In this document: piece by piece, positions 1 through 13,400 of the stretch
How the letters are laid out: each line of letters opens with the position of its first letter
Position numbering within the stretch: position 1 is the first letter of the stretch
Origin: Sphagnum compactum
Lineage: Eukaryota; Bryophyta; Sphagnopsida; Sphagnales
Length of the DNA: 64,000 bases
Reading direction: 5' to 3'
Assembly (NCBI GenBank): GCA_965153455.1
Contig: OZ234494.1
Span: 27,891,354 to 27,955,353, forward strand
Made by a program: the position numbers and the translations under genes
Notes under the pieces: generated by a model
What the model was told of the DNA's origin: nothing
The model's input: the letters and a program-made list of their open reading frames with translations, nothing else
The model's database searches: none

Positions 1-3000
1 TTTGGGTTGTTAAATCCAGGCTCACCCAATTGGGGAATAAGAAAGTTGAATTAACATTTAACAAACAGTATAATTCACAAAATTTCAACATCTGCACAGA
101 ATCATAATAAAAAAAACCAACTTATATTGCATTATTTTTTGTAGCAAGCTCTAGATATCCAAGGAACACGTTAAGAAGCATCCTAATGAAGTTCCAAAAC
201 ATCAATCCAATGACTTCTTTGTCTACTCTGACAAATACATTCACCATGATCAAGACTTTTGCTTTAGATTTTGATATAGTTGCCTATAATGAATGCAACA
301 TCCTCCCAAGTATAGGATTTTTGATTTATCCAATATCGCCAAATCCACCAACTTTGCTAGGTTGCAAGCTACATCATCAGTCAATCATTTAGCAAAATTG
401 TTCAGAAGAAACCAATTAGAATGATACATAGAATATGTCACCTATTGGTTAGCTACTTTGACTAACTGTCAATAATTGAAAGTATGGCATGTGAGTCACA
501 AGGAGCAAACCTTCCCAAGGGTATAAGGGAGGAGAATGAATTGAATGTTAAGCAACCGCCATAGACTCAGCTTTTCTACCCGTGGGATCTGCAATTCCAA
601 CTCCATGCTAATTTCAAGCTGATCATCCACTCTGTGCAGTCAAAACACCAACGGTAAGGTCGATATTCATTGTACACTCTCCAAGTAGTAGATAACCATT
701 GTAGAGTTGAATTCCATACACTTCACAAACCCAACACAAAAAAAAAATTCCCATGGAAAATTTCATCATAAAAGTTAAAACCCTTCCCTTAGGAGGCATT
801 GTTTTCTTCATGTGAGACTCAAAAAGTACTAACTGGATCTTATTTTTGGAAACCTTCTTCTTGTTGGTCCTAGCTTGGCTATGTTCCAGCTCAAGTGCTT
901 TCATCTTATTCTTGTATGCTGGTTCTATTTCACCATGTCCACAATTTGTAGAAACATGATTTCTACATTCCATATATAAGATTTTGGGGAGTCCCCAACC
1001 ATCTTTATTACATCAATTCAAAAGCACTTTTAGATCTAACCCAGCAAATTGAATGAAAAACATGACAATGTTTTTAACCCCAAACCCGATGTCCATCTCA
1101 CTTGCATGTCCATCTCACCCTATTCTCTGGTTTTCCCCCACTCAGTTCACAATGGACAATGAAAGCACTATGGATCCCTTTTGTTTGAAGCTACAGGTTG
1201 AAAAAAACAGTCACATACATGCCTATACTGGAGGTGTTCATTCAAGTATTGGAATCTAGATAGAACAATCAACAAACCAACCAAAACCGTTCGCAAATCC
1301 TGAGATCCAACTAGAGGCATGTATTGTCACTAAGAGAAGGTATAGGTGAAACACAAAATAGAACCTTTCTCAGTGAAGATAACAAAACATCTACAATTGG
1401 CAGAAAAAAAAAACCCAATTTCATTAGAGCAGTAATTTTCGCTATCCTCCTAACTTCTACACTTTGACATCTTGCATCAATCATACATTATCCTTGAAAG
1501 CTCGGGATATGCAAAGAAACTGCAGAACTTGTAGTGAAGCTTCACACTATTGGGCAGTGATGAGGCCAACATGTTCAGCAACAAACAAAGTTGTCTTTTT
1601 TGCAACAATTTTAGATTGCAAAGAGTGCAGCATGACTTGGAACAAAATTATGTCTCATTTGATCGCATCAAAAGATGCATCCATGAAGACATTCACTTGT
1701 TTGTCAGTACACAGCTTCATTAACCTGCATTCGATCCTACCTCAATAGTACTCTGCCCCATAGAAGCTTAGCCCGTCATCAGTTGACAAATAACAACATA
1801 AACTCAACAACAGACACCTTGACACATAAAATAAAAGGATATGTACCTTTGGATGGGCTAAAAGGACAAGGGCAACATTAGCCTAGCCATGACTAATGAA
1901 GGAAATGAGAAGGTACAAGTTACATGCTACCAATGTGGCATGTATCACTACCATGAAGCTTCCACCTCGACCGTCCTGCTCCAAATTGGAAATTTTACAT
2001 GAAAATACCACATTAAACATCCTATCATCAATGAAAAAAAATCTGCTTCGTGACGAACTGAAATATGGGTATACAAAACTAGGTTAAAAGAAGCCCATGA
2101 ATGTGCTCAATCCCTTTAGATCCATGTTCCATGTTTGCTAAAACCACAAGCATGCATTTGATCAAATCAATGACCTACATTTGAATCTTCACTTTTTGAA
2201 AGAACACCTACAATATAGAATCCCCAATAAGCAATTTCATGAAGTCTAATAACACAACAAAGCTTCAATATCCAACATAGCCTTACATGACCTTCAACAA
2301 TTACATGAAAATTTGATTCAGCCATCAGCTGCTAACTAGATCTTTAGTTTCTTAGACATAATTCATCCAATATCCTAAAATTTCAAACACACTAACACAT
2401 TCTAAGATAAAAGTCCATATCCATGAGTTTTGCAGGTGTGATACAAAATGTGGGCAAAATTCAAAAGTCCATTACTTATTAGCTATCCATGATTTTATTT
2501 TATTTTTTCATTCTTGGAAGGTTGATTATGATAGCTTTAGATAAGTGAGTCCTGTTTAAATTATTTCAATGAATTTCATTTTATTTATTTTCTTGCATTT
2601 AAGAAATACCAGAAAAATTACCATTGTGACATCCATATAAGGTCACCGTATTATGTAAACACCCCCTTAACAATCTAATTTCAAACTTGACCCTTCCTTT
2701 TTTTCTTGTTTCAAATTTGATTTCTATAACCCTAATTTTAGTTTTTGTCCTAATATTGACTTAATTGCATGTTTTATATTTAGTCTTATTTCTTGGAACA
2801 CTAAGCTTAGCTTCAAATTTGATTCTGACTTTTTTACATAGTTTGCTTCTACAACATATTTTTGCAACTTTAAGTCATGCCTTGTTTCTACTACTTGTTT
2901 GACATTCAAACTTTGCTACAAACTTTCTAGCTTGCATGGTTTCACTTCATGTGCAAGAAGCAAATTTCTAAAAATGCTTTGAAACCTTTTTCTACCCAAG

Positions 3001-3074
3001 TTGGTAAGGATGACATACTTGAAAGCTCAATCTAAAACTAGAATTGTTCCTTTCATAGTCAATTTGCTCATGAG
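1..3074. other. Gene-free AT-rich stretch
   Basis: No recognisable gene. Short open frames occur on both strands (the longest is about 116 codons on the minus strand near 623-973), but none has a family motif, a conserved repeat or splice-flanked structure that I can recognise. The sequence is AT-rich with scattered A runs. Confidence 0.5.
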
Positions 3075-3187
3075 TGTTAATAAATAGGAAATCTAGTCAA
3101 GTGCAAACATAAATCTTTATTGAAAGGAAACTAAAACACGATGCTCACAACATGGAACATAACATCAAGAACTCCTCAAGGTTCTTG
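3075..3187 (-). repeat. Decayed fragment of a copia LTR
   Basis: This stretch matches the outer part of the copia LTR found at 35928 and 41779. It begins TGTTAATAAATAGGAAATCT (the intact LTR begins TGTTAACAAATAGGAGATCT) and stays alignable through the CGATGCTCACAACA and AAGAACTCCTCAAGGTTCTT blocks before similarity stops. About a tenth of positions differ, so it is much older than the intact element. No internal element sequence and no partner LTR are seen beside it. Confidence 0.8.
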
Positions 3188-5715
3188 AATTTGTCCATTC
3201 AGATATTCCTAGAACTAGTTTCAAAATTAAAATCTAATAATGAAAGTACAATAAAAAAACATCAAAATGACAACTCTAACTATGGAAACAAAGTTTTTCT
3301 AAAAATCAAAACATATTTCTCTTATACTCCATTAAAGCTCCATGTTCTACAATGACATAATGGTCTCTCATCTCTTCCTCTTTTCTAAAGATATACCTCA
3401 AATAAATAAAAAAGTTCTATGTTCTATTCAAATTCAAATATGTTATATTTGAATTCAAATGGTGATAAAAACTATGTAATCTAGCTAGTAATTCCTAAAA
3501 CAGTAATTAAGAAAATAAAAATATACTAACTAATATTTATTGCAACTAAGTAACTACTCCTTTAATAGTGGACTTGGATGACATTTGTTTTCATCCAATG
3601 CTACATGGCAAAGAGGCATAACATTTCAAACGAGGAAACCTTAAAAGGTAAAGTGATAAATCATGGGATGTGAAAGTTAGTGGCATTGATTTATCATGAC
3701 AATGTTTGTGAATAGTCATTTTCACTTGCTTGTACCATTTTCCATCGTTTTTTGCTCTTCAAAATGAACGAAGAGTTTAGTTGAAAAGCTCAGGAAAATA
3801 ACAAGAAAGAAAAAAGAAGAAAGAAGAAGCTTTCATTGTTCATGAGTAAAACAGAGAATTACAACATTAGGAAATGATTATCGTAGGAAATGAATAGTTG
3901 GGAGCATGTCAAACTTCACATTCAGGATTTGCAAATTTGCAACCTCTCCAAGTTTGTTTTCCACCTTCTTTAGGTGAATCCATCCTTGGGGGGTACCATT
4001 AGAAATCATCTCAAGGAATGTTTAAGGAACCAAAAGTGGCCAAATCATTTTCTTGGGTCCTTTTCTTTAAATGTTTTCACAATTATAATTTTTTTTTTCT
4101 CATGTTTATCCATTACATGCTTTAATATATGTCTTGAAGTTTATTTTGGAATAAAAAAAATGTAAATTGTTAAAATTTTATATTCCTAATTAAAATGGCC
4201 CCTTAAAAAATCGATAACTTTAATTTTGGAAATTCATTTGATCAAACATTTTGGCTAAGTGGTTGTGTTTTCAACATCAATAGGTACAATGACTGCTTCC
4301 ATTAGTTCTACGTGTGGTTGAGAATTAAATCAATGTGAAGGTTTTCATTCCAAGTTGCATAAATGTTCCAATCGGTTTAGTAGTTGGTTGCACTCTAATT
4401 TTGAATATATTGTGGTTGGATTCAAAATAGGAACTGGTTTTAAAATATGATACCCAACAACGAGTGCTAATCGTGATGGTAATAACTTTGGGAATGTAGT
4501 ACTTGGGTGTTATAGATTGCCATTGCTGGCTTGCAAAGGTTATTTCATTAACATTTTGAACATGTGTGGTGTGTTGCCCACTTAGTTGTGCATTCAGCCT
4601 TGGTTGTTGGGACGTATACTAGGGTGTTAAAAAGTGATCGATTGAAGGTACTTGTGGTTCCCTTCCTTCCTCCTATTCTGTTGGTATCTAATGAAGAGGT
4701 ATGTATATTATCACCAACTATTGAGACTTAATGCTTGGAGCATCAACCAATTGAATTCCTTTGACTTGAAAACATTGTTGTTCTTATTGTAATATTATTT
4801 TAGGCACGGGTTGTTGTGATGCAACCATGTCTAGTTGCTTTCTAAGGCCTCATGTAATTATTCTTCACATATCTTAATAGGTTCGAACACTAAATTCCTC
4901 AAATTCTATTGATCACTAGGTTGAAGTTATTTTTAGAAATCAATTGGGTTTTCTTCAAAAATAACCTAAGTAATCAAAAGTTTTAAAGCATAAAAAACAT
5001 TCAAAAACCATGACAACGTAAAAAGTAAACAAGATTCTAAGTAAACTATTTCAAAGGCAATCATAAAACTAATTTCAAAAAATTGTTTAGTAAGTTTCTA
5101 CTTACAAATTTCATTTAAAACCAGAGATTACAAGTGCAAATGTTCACAATTTTGATCCACTTCGTGGTTGCCAAATGTTAAAGGTGTTTTCTATTCCTTT
5201 AAAATAAAAAAAAATTATTTTTTTGCAAATTCTCACTTATACACAAACATCAACAAGTGTGTTTTTCTTTAATTCTGAAAATAAGAAAAGCAAAACAAAA
5301 CATGAAAATGTTCAAAAACAAAAGTCCATAATAGATTCAAAGATTAGATTAGAAAGAAATCTTGTTCATCCTCCTCAAATCTTCCTATTTACACCAAAAC
5401 ATAGTGTTATTTAAAACTAAACAGCCACTAGCGGGTATAATTATTAAGTAATTCATAATTTAAATTGCAGTAGCTACTAGCTATAGCTTAATCTTAGACC
5501 TATTCTATCAATAGAATAATTACCCTAACATACTTGTTATAAATTAACTTAACAAATCAATTACCTATTCCTTAATAACAACTTAACAATTTTTTAAACA
5601 ATAATGCTTAATTGGCTACCAATTGGCAATAATCAATTACTATATACGTAAATTGAAAAATTGGGTTAAATAATATGTTTATGCCAAAAGTGCCTTTTTA
5701 CATGGATGGGTGAAA
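3188..5715. other. Gene-free AT-rich stretch
   Basis: No gene recognised. It contains poly-A and poly-T runs and short low-complexity frames of about 60 codons only. Confidence 0.5.
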
Positions 5716-5968
5716 ATCTTTTAAGGTGTACCATTCAGAATGAAAGAGACCTAGTTCTTATTAAGGTCATTTTTTTCCTTATATTTTATCCCCATCAAAA
5801 CTAATGAATTAAGAGTGCAATATTTCATAAGTATCATACTTTAAACCATTGTAATTTTAGATTCCATCATAATCATTTATAAATGTGTTTTTACATGGTA
5901 AAAGAATATTAAATAAAAAACACCAAAAAAGTGATGTTGTGTCATGATTTTGGTACACCTTAAAAAAG
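5716..5968 (+). mobile_element. MITE-like repeat, copy 1
   Basis: A non-coding segment of about 250 bp bounded by imperfect inverted ends: TTTTAAGGTGTACCA at the left and TGGTACACCTTAAAA at the right. A second copy lies in opposite orientation at about 33591-33856 and shares internal blocks such as TAGATTCCATCATAATCAT. Two dispersed copies with inverted termini and no coding capacity fit a non-autonomous DNA transposon. I could not define a convincing target duplication, so the superfamily is unassigned. Confidence 0.65.
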
Positions 5969-6140
5969 TTAGACCTAGATGGACCTGATGGCTTGCTTAA
6001 ATTTGCAAAGTAAAGGTTACTTAAAAATGGACATGACATGGTGATTTTATTGACAAAAGGTGTTGAGGGGCAAGGCCAAGACTTGATGGTACAAAACATG
6101 GATAGTCATACTAAGTGAGATTGACTATGGGGTTGTACTT

Positions 6141-6293
6141 AGTGTCGCAACCTTAGCCTTGGGTTCGCGACCAAGGCAAGGGCTTGTAAATAGTGTCGCA
6201 ACCTTAGCCTTGGGTTCGCGACCAAGGCAAGGGCTTGTAAATAGTGTCGCAACCTTAGCCTTGGGTTCGCGACCAAGGCAAGGGCTTGTAAAG
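6141..6293 (+). repeat. 51-bp tandem repeat, three copies
   Basis: Three nearly identical 51-bp units start at 6141, 6192 and 6243, each opening AGTGTCGCAACC and containing GGGTTCGCGACCAAGGC. Because 51 is a multiple of three, both strands stay open across the array, which creates artefactual repeat proteins. The unit resembles the first bases of the gypsy LTR (TGTCGCAACC), so the array seems to be an expansion of the LTR's own 5' end. Confidence 0.85.
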
Positions 6294-7137
6294 TGGCGGT
6301 CCAAAAGAGGAAGCCTGGGAGTGAAAGAAAGTGTGAGGGAATGAACCCTCACACTCCCAAGGGAGCTTCCACCTTGGGGAGTTGGAGTCTCGGTGGACTC
6401 CCGAATCTTCAGAGGGCAATTGTAGGGGTCAAAAATCCATGGACTGAAAAGTTTCTTATATCATTGGAAAGATCTTGGAACTTAGATATCTAAAATGGGC
6501 TCGCATGACCCAGTTGGATATCTAAAACACAAGTTATGGCCAAAAGAAGGGCCGAGAGTCAAAGTGGTAGTTTGACTCCCGACCACTAAAAGTTGAGAAT
6601 CGACTCGATTCCCTTGTGTGTAGGTGGCGTACGACATATCGTTGGAAGCTCTTGGTGAGGGCTACAACTTTGCTTTAGACCACATCTCAATCAGAGGTCT
6701 GCACGCAAAGGTATGGGGCCCCAAAGTCGTGGGAGTCCCAACCTTGGCAATTTCGAGACTCTCATTTGGGAGTCCCGAGACAAAATGCCATTTGGATGTG
6801 GGCCTCGTGGAGAGGCACAAAATATACTATAAGGGGGAAGGTGGTGGCTTCCCCCAAGTCCAGGTTGTGGTGAATCTTATGAGTCCGAGTTTGCCCGTGG
6901 TTCGTCCTAGCACCAAAAGTGCTCCGACTATGCACTAACCACCTTATGTTTGGTTTTGTGCAAGTCCGTGTGAGTAGTTGATGCTTGTCACTCTTCCTAG
7001 TCCCATCCCGGAGCTCCAGCACGCCCCTCTACCCCCAAAGTGTTACGAGCCAGGGAACGTGCCCCGACTCTTTGCTCTTCCGCTATTTTCAATTTAGACT
7101 CACATTTGAGTCTATTAAGGAGCTTGGGGGTGCGTCA
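6143..7137 (+). mobile_element. Old solo LTR of the gypsy family
   Basis: From about 6290 the sequence aligns with the 820-bp LTR of the intact gypsy element at 48607-54203. Shared blocks in the same order include the TTGACTCCCGACCACTAAAA block, GAGGGCTACAACTTTG, AAAATGCCATTTGGATGTG and AAGGGGGAAGGTGGTGGCTT. The left end is TGTCGCAACC and the right end is GTGCGTCA, the same termini as the intact LTR. Flanks are CTTAG before and TTTAG after, a 5-bp target duplication with one mismatch. No internal region or second LTR is present, so this is a solo LTR left by recombination. It carries the 51-bp triplication at its 5' edge. Confidence 0.85.
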
Positions 7138-7142
7138 TTTAG

Positions 7143-9500
7143 AGTCTCCCATTGGTTTGCTTGGAAGTGCTACTAGTTAATGGCAATAAATTCTACCTTG
7201 GTTTTGTACAATAGCTCAAGGGCTTGAAATACAGTCGTGACCTAAAACAATGTCAAACATATTCTGTGGATGAGCATGGATGAAAGTGGGAACCCTAAGT
7301 CAGATGGGTGGCAGATGACACCAAATTATGAAGCAGTCATGTTTCGTTAGGGATTGAGGACACCAAAAGTCCAATTTTTTGTATTCTTTTATGTTTTTGG
7401 TTTTGTTTTGCAGGTTATTATGTTTAATGTTGTTATTCAATGGAGCGGCTTTGGTGAGCCAGTTTCGATGGTGGAGCAAAATCCTTGCTGCTTAATTGAC
7501 AATCTTTATGGTGAGTGTGAGTCACGGTTCTTGGAAATGATTGGTGCTATGGTTTCAAGGGAGTGGAAGATGAAGACTAAGAAAAACTATATGAAGTTGG
7601 TCGAGGAGGAAGAAAGACAAACATTTTTGGGTGGAAGAAGTTAAGTTCCGATTCTTCAAATTGTGAGGTTGTTGAGTTTGTTTGGATTTTGCATAATGAA
7701 TAGCTAGGGATGAATGCCCCTTTGGAGTTCTTCTTTTCTTTAACTTAGCGCATGTTTTTTGTTGTGCCATGAGTGTTAGGAGGAGAGTAGGAGGTTTACA
7801 TTCTGTATTTAAGGACCAATTCAAGGGAAATGATGAAAGAATCTAACAATTTCAGGAGCAGTTGTGGTGGCAATCATCATATGTGTTAAGTTTTGGGGAA
7901 CTTAGTGGGAATGTGTAATGTGGTTTATTTTGAAAAGAGAGTACCTATGATATAGTGGGAGTTCTAGGGATTTTGGAATGTGAGGAAACTGTGAGGTTTT
8001 GATTTTCATAATTATTAGTTTGTTTTGAGTCATTGTCCAACTTTTGAATAGAACTACATGATGATGATGGGGTAGCATTTGTGGGGTTTTGTTGTTGAAT
8101 GATGAGCTGCCACACTCATTAACAACTAGTTGGTTCCTTAAGAGGAAATCAAGAGAGGCCTAATCCCTTGAGGTCCATAGTTTTCGAATTGTAAAAATTA
8201 TTTGGCTAGAAGGATTAGTGGTTTAGGAATAATATTTGTTGTAACCTCCTTTCTACTCCTTGGAAATATTTAATAAGCCTTGGTGAACTTACATTCAAAA
8301 TGTTAGAAAGTGTCATGGCATAATCACCTCCCTTTTTTTTTAGGTGACATGGTAATCATGGAATGTATAATAACTCCAAGCTCTTGAACTATTATACAAA
8401 AACCAAGGCCAAATTTATCTCCATAAAAATAAGGAAAAAAACTTTGGGGATTCATAAGTCAAATGAAACTTGAATAAATGATCATCTTTGTTGTTGCAAT
8501 AATTTGGTTGTCATAAGTTTAAGGTAAGATTACCCCTATTGCAAATTTTTGCATGTATACCAACTTTAATCAATTACTTACCCTATTTTTGTACTTTCCT
8601 TCATGATCATTCTTTGAAGGAATTCAAAGAATTAAGGTAAGTAAGGTAAAGCTAACACCATATCTTGGTTGCAACAATTTTTCAACAAGTTGTAGAAAGT
8701 AATCGAGGAGAACACAGTTGATGGTTGTTCTTACGTAACCATAAAAATGGGGCTTGGTCAATTCCCAGAGATCATACTAGATATACATCAACAAACCATA
8801 TTCATAATACATAGAATCTACATATCTATTATTTGATCTAACAACTTTTGATGTTACATTCCCACAAAATTTGTATGTCCAAATATCATCACTTCACTAA
8901 AGCTAGGTCTACAGGGGTCAAGTCTCTTCGATTTCTTTCTCTCAAGCTTCAACTAACCAATTTGGCATGTCTGGAGCTTCCCTCAATGTTAACACAACCC
9001 AACAACAACCTCAGAGCAAGATAACCCAATTCACCATGTAAATTCCATCACAATCATTAATAACGATATAATTTTGGCACCCAACTATACCTCCAAAAGA
9101 CATAGGAACCCAACCACAGAACATTGACTCCCCATTTGCTTTATAGTATTGATTAAAGAAGTTTGACAAATGTTGCCGTACTTCCATTGAAATAAACTTG
9201 ACAACCCAATTTAGTATTGTAAACACACATTCGGAGGTCCCAACTTATTGGGTATTTTCTTCCTTCACACAAAACAATCAACAACCCCAACACAACAATC
9301 ACTCACATGCTCCCTTGCCAATGGTTGCTCACGAAACCCTTGAAATTTTCATCATCCCCTCGATCATTGACCTATCTATGTAATGCATTATTTCTGAAAG
9401 AACAAATACGTAGTGGAAAGAATAAGATCTACCTTTCGGAAAGTCAATCACCATCTACTATTGGGCATTCTTCCCTTCAAAGCAAATTTGCAAAAAAACT
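7143..9500. other. Gene-free stretch
   Basis: No identifiable gene. A 96-codon open frame (about 7354-7644) follows a pyrimidine-rich tract ending in GCAG at about 7412, so a stray exon is possible, but its translation matches nothing I know. Confidence 0.4.
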
Positions 9501-9524
9501 ACACACACACACACACACACACAC
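9501..9524. repeat. (AC)12 microsatellite
   Basis: Twelve uninterrupted AC dinucleotides. It lies in non-coding sequence about 1 kb upstream of the PPR gene. Confidence 0.95.
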
Positions 9525-10492
9525 AAAACAAGAGTAGATACTTAGCTTCCAAAATCAGTGCCTCCTTATAGTCGCACCACTCCCATGCTCCATAGCTTGC
9601 ATCGTTCTCCTCCACTCAAGAATAAAACAACGAACATTATACTAAACTTTCGAGTAAAATTAATAGTGAGCCTATCACCACCTCAAAGTTTCCTCTCAAA
9701 AACCTTTCTGTGAATGACAAGATGACAAAACAACAAACAATTTTCGGCAATATGAATCAGATGGGCATGTCTAAACCCTAACATCTCTCATCCATAATTT
9801 TCAGTCACACCTGTTCATTTGGCAGAAAGGAACATTCAGATGGTTTAGATGGTTCTGACACTTCTTCAATAAAAAATTGGAATAAGTCTAGGGTTTAGGT
9901 TTTAGGGTAAATGCTAGGTTCTAGGTGGCGCCTCGACTATTTTCGGTAGTCTGGCTCCTCTCCCCTACCTAATACGTAACTTGCCCTCCACTTATGTTAA
10001 AAACCCAGGAGCAGGTCTTTGTGGCGGTGAGAAAGTGTCCAAACCCAACAGCAGCCCTACAAGTGGCGAGGACACTGGAGATTTTTCATTGTGTCAGTTC
10101 TTGTTCGCGTCTTATGTCTCCTCATTCTCTCGCGTGCTTTTTTAGATCCGTATTTCTTTCTGTGTGCATGCTCTCCAATTTGGTGCGAAGGCCACGGTTA
10201 TGGTATCAATCGACTTTTTTTAATCTAGTCTGCTGTAGTTGTTCCGTTCTTTTCGTGACTGTTGTGTCCCCGCAATCTCCCTTGCTTCTTTAGATTCACC
10301 GCATGTTCTTTTTTCGTCGTTCTTACTGTATTGTGACGCTCTCCTATTGATCCGTCTCACTAGGAGCTGTGGCGAGCTCTTTGAACTTTGAACCAGTCTG
10401 CTCAAGCTGTTTTCGGTTGCGATATTGGTGCCGTTGTCACGGCACCGACGAAGTTCCCAACTCGTTCGGTTGCATCATCGATTCTTAGATAG

Positions 10493-13400
10493 ATGGCAGA
10501 ATGCCATCGGCTCACCTTTGAATCATGCCGCTTACGACATATATTGACTTGGAGCCACAGAGCGCTCGCAACTTCTTCGGGTGGAAATGTTCGCGCAGTA
10601 GCAGTAGGTCGTATAGAGAAACTCTGGCGGCAGTTCTTTTCAGATCCTTCGCAGTGGTGGGATTGTAGACCGGAGAAGGTGAATTCGAACTACCCGGATT
10701 TCAAGCATAAACATACACAGGACGCACTCTGGCTTGTGGACCGGCAAAACCCCACATGGGTGAGAGCACAGCTTGCTGCAATGGCACCGGGGACTGTACA
10801 ATTGGACATGTTTTCCTGGAACAGAAGGCTTGCAAGATATGTGAAGGCTGGGCAACATGAGAAGACAATTGAGCTTTACCAAGAAATGCAACAAAAAGGC
10901 ATGAGTCCTGACAATTTCACTTTTGTTCCGGTGCTCAATGCATGCGCTAGTTTACGAGCACTTGAAGCGGGCAGGAAGGTTCATGAAGAAATAATTCAAA
11001 GCGGTTGCGAGGCTGATGTCTTTGTGGGGAGTAGCTTGGTTGACATGTATTCCAAATGTGGGAGCATGGAAGATGCTTGCAAAGTGTTTAACAACATGCC
11101 ATCTCGAAATGTGGTCACTTGGAATGTAATGATATTGGGACATGTGAAGTGTGGACAAGGGCAGAAGGCACTGGAACTATTTCACCAAATGCAACAGAAA
11201 GGTGTGCAGCCAACCCCTGTGACTCTCATGGGAGTTCTGAATGCATGTGCCAGTATGTTTGCACTTCAGGAGGGCAGGCGCACCCATGAACAGATTATTG
11301 AAAGTGGGTGGGAGTCAGATGTCTTTGTGGGGAGTAGCCTGGTTGACATGTATGCCAAGTGTGGGAGCATGGAGGATGCTCAGAGAGTGTTCAACAAGAT
11401 GTCATCTCGAGATGTGGTCGCTTGGACTGCCATGATCTTGGGACATGTGAAATGTGGGCAAGGGCAGAAGGCACTACAACTGTTTCAACAAATGCAACAG
11501 GAAGGTGTGCAGGCAGACCCTGTCACTTTTGTTGGGGTGCTGAATGCATGTGCTAGCTTACGAGCACTTGAAGAGGGGAAGCGTGCCCATGAGCAGATTA
11601 TTCAAAGTGGTTGTGAGTCTCATGCCTCTGTGATGAGTAGCCTGGTTGACATGTATGCAAAATGTGGGAGCATGGACAATGCTTGCAGAGTGTTCAATAG
11701 GATGCTGTTACGCGATGTGGTCTCTTGGAATGTGATGATATTTGGACATGTGAAATGTGGACAAGGGCAGAAGGCACTGGAATTATTTCACCAAATGCAA
11801 CAGGCAGGTGTGGAGCCAGCCACATTGACTTTTGTGGGGGTGCTGAATGCATGTTCAAGTATAGTTGCACTTGAAGAGGGCAGGTGTGTTCATGATCAGG
11901 TTATTGCAAGTGGGTGGGAGTCAGATGTCTTTGTGGGGAGTAGCCTGGTTGACATGTATGCAAAATGTGGGAGCTTGGAGGATTCTCAGAGAGTGTTCAG
12001 CAAGATGCCAACTCGAGATGCAGTCACTTGGACTGCCATGATCTTGGGACATGTAAAATGTGGGCAAGGGCAAAAGGCATTGGAACTATTTCGACAAATG
12101 CAACAGGAAGGTGTGCGGCCAGACTCCGTTACTTTTGTGGGGGTGCTGAATGCATGTGCCAGCATAGTTGCACTCAAAGAGGGCAGGCATGTTCATGAGC
12201 AGATCATTGAAACTGGGTGCAATTCAGATGTCTTTGTGGGGAGTAGCCTGGTTGACATGTATGCCAAGTGTGGGAGCATGGAGGATGCTGAGAGAGTGTT
12301 CAACAAGATGTTGTCCCGAGATGTGGTCACCTGGACCACCATGATATTAGGATATGTGAAATGTGGGCAAGGGTCAAAAGCACTGGAACTATTTCAACAA
12401 ATGCAACAGGAAGGTGTGCAGTCAGACCCTGTCACGTTTGTTGGGGTACTGAATGCATGTGCCAGCATGGTTGCACTTGAAGAAGGCAGGCACGCTCATG
12501 AACAGATCATTCAAAGTGGTTATGAATCAGTTGCTTTTGTGGGGAACAGTTTGATTGACATGTATGCAAAATGTGGGAGCATAGAGGATGCTAAAAGAGT
12601 GTTCAACAAGCTACCATCACGTGATGTGGTCTCTTGGAATGTGATGATATTTGGGCATGTGAAAAATGGGCAAGGGCAAAAGGCACTGGAATTATTTCGA
12701 CAAATGCAAGAGGAAGGTGTGCAGCCAGCTCCTATGACTTTAGTGGGAGTGCTGAATGCATGTGCAAGTGTAGTTGCACTTGAAGAGGGCAGGCGTGCTC
12801 ATGACCGGGTTATTAAAAGTGGGTGGGATTCAAATGTCTTTGTGGGGAATAGCTTGATTGACATGTACGCAAAATGTGGGAGCTTGGAAGATGCTCTGAA
12901 AGTGTTCAACAAGATGCCATCTCGAGATGTGGTCACTTGGAATGCCATGATTGGAGGATATGCCATCCATGGGCATGGTAAGGAAGCACTTAAACAGTTT
13001 GAACAGATGCGTGAAGAAGGTGTACAGCCAGATGATATCACTTTTGTTTGTCTGCTGTCAGCTTGTAGCCATTCAGGTTTGGTGGATGAAGGCCTGCGCT
13101 TTTATTCTTCAATGAGTACAGTTTACATGATTTCTGCGAATTTGGAACATTACACCTGCATGGTTGACCTTCTTGGCCGTGCTGGCCGTCTACATGAGGC
13201 AGAGAATATGCTCAAGGCAATGCCATGTAAACCAAACGCAGGTGTGTGGACGGCTTTGCTTGGTGCTTGCAGAATTCATGGCAATGTGGAGATGGGAGAA
13301 AGAGTTGCCAAACAAGTTCTTGAACTGGAACCTGAAAATGCTGCAGGCTATGTGCTGCTATCAAATTTATGTACTGCCACTGGTAACAGGGATCTCAGTG

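Noticed and set aside
623-973. 116-codon minus-strand frame with several Cys/His near its start
   Set aside because: I considered a zinc-finger transposase remnant, but spacing fits no finger type and the rest is unrecognisable.
6125-6352. Repeat protein frames on both strands
   Set aside because: Produced by the 51-bp triplicate in the solo LTR.
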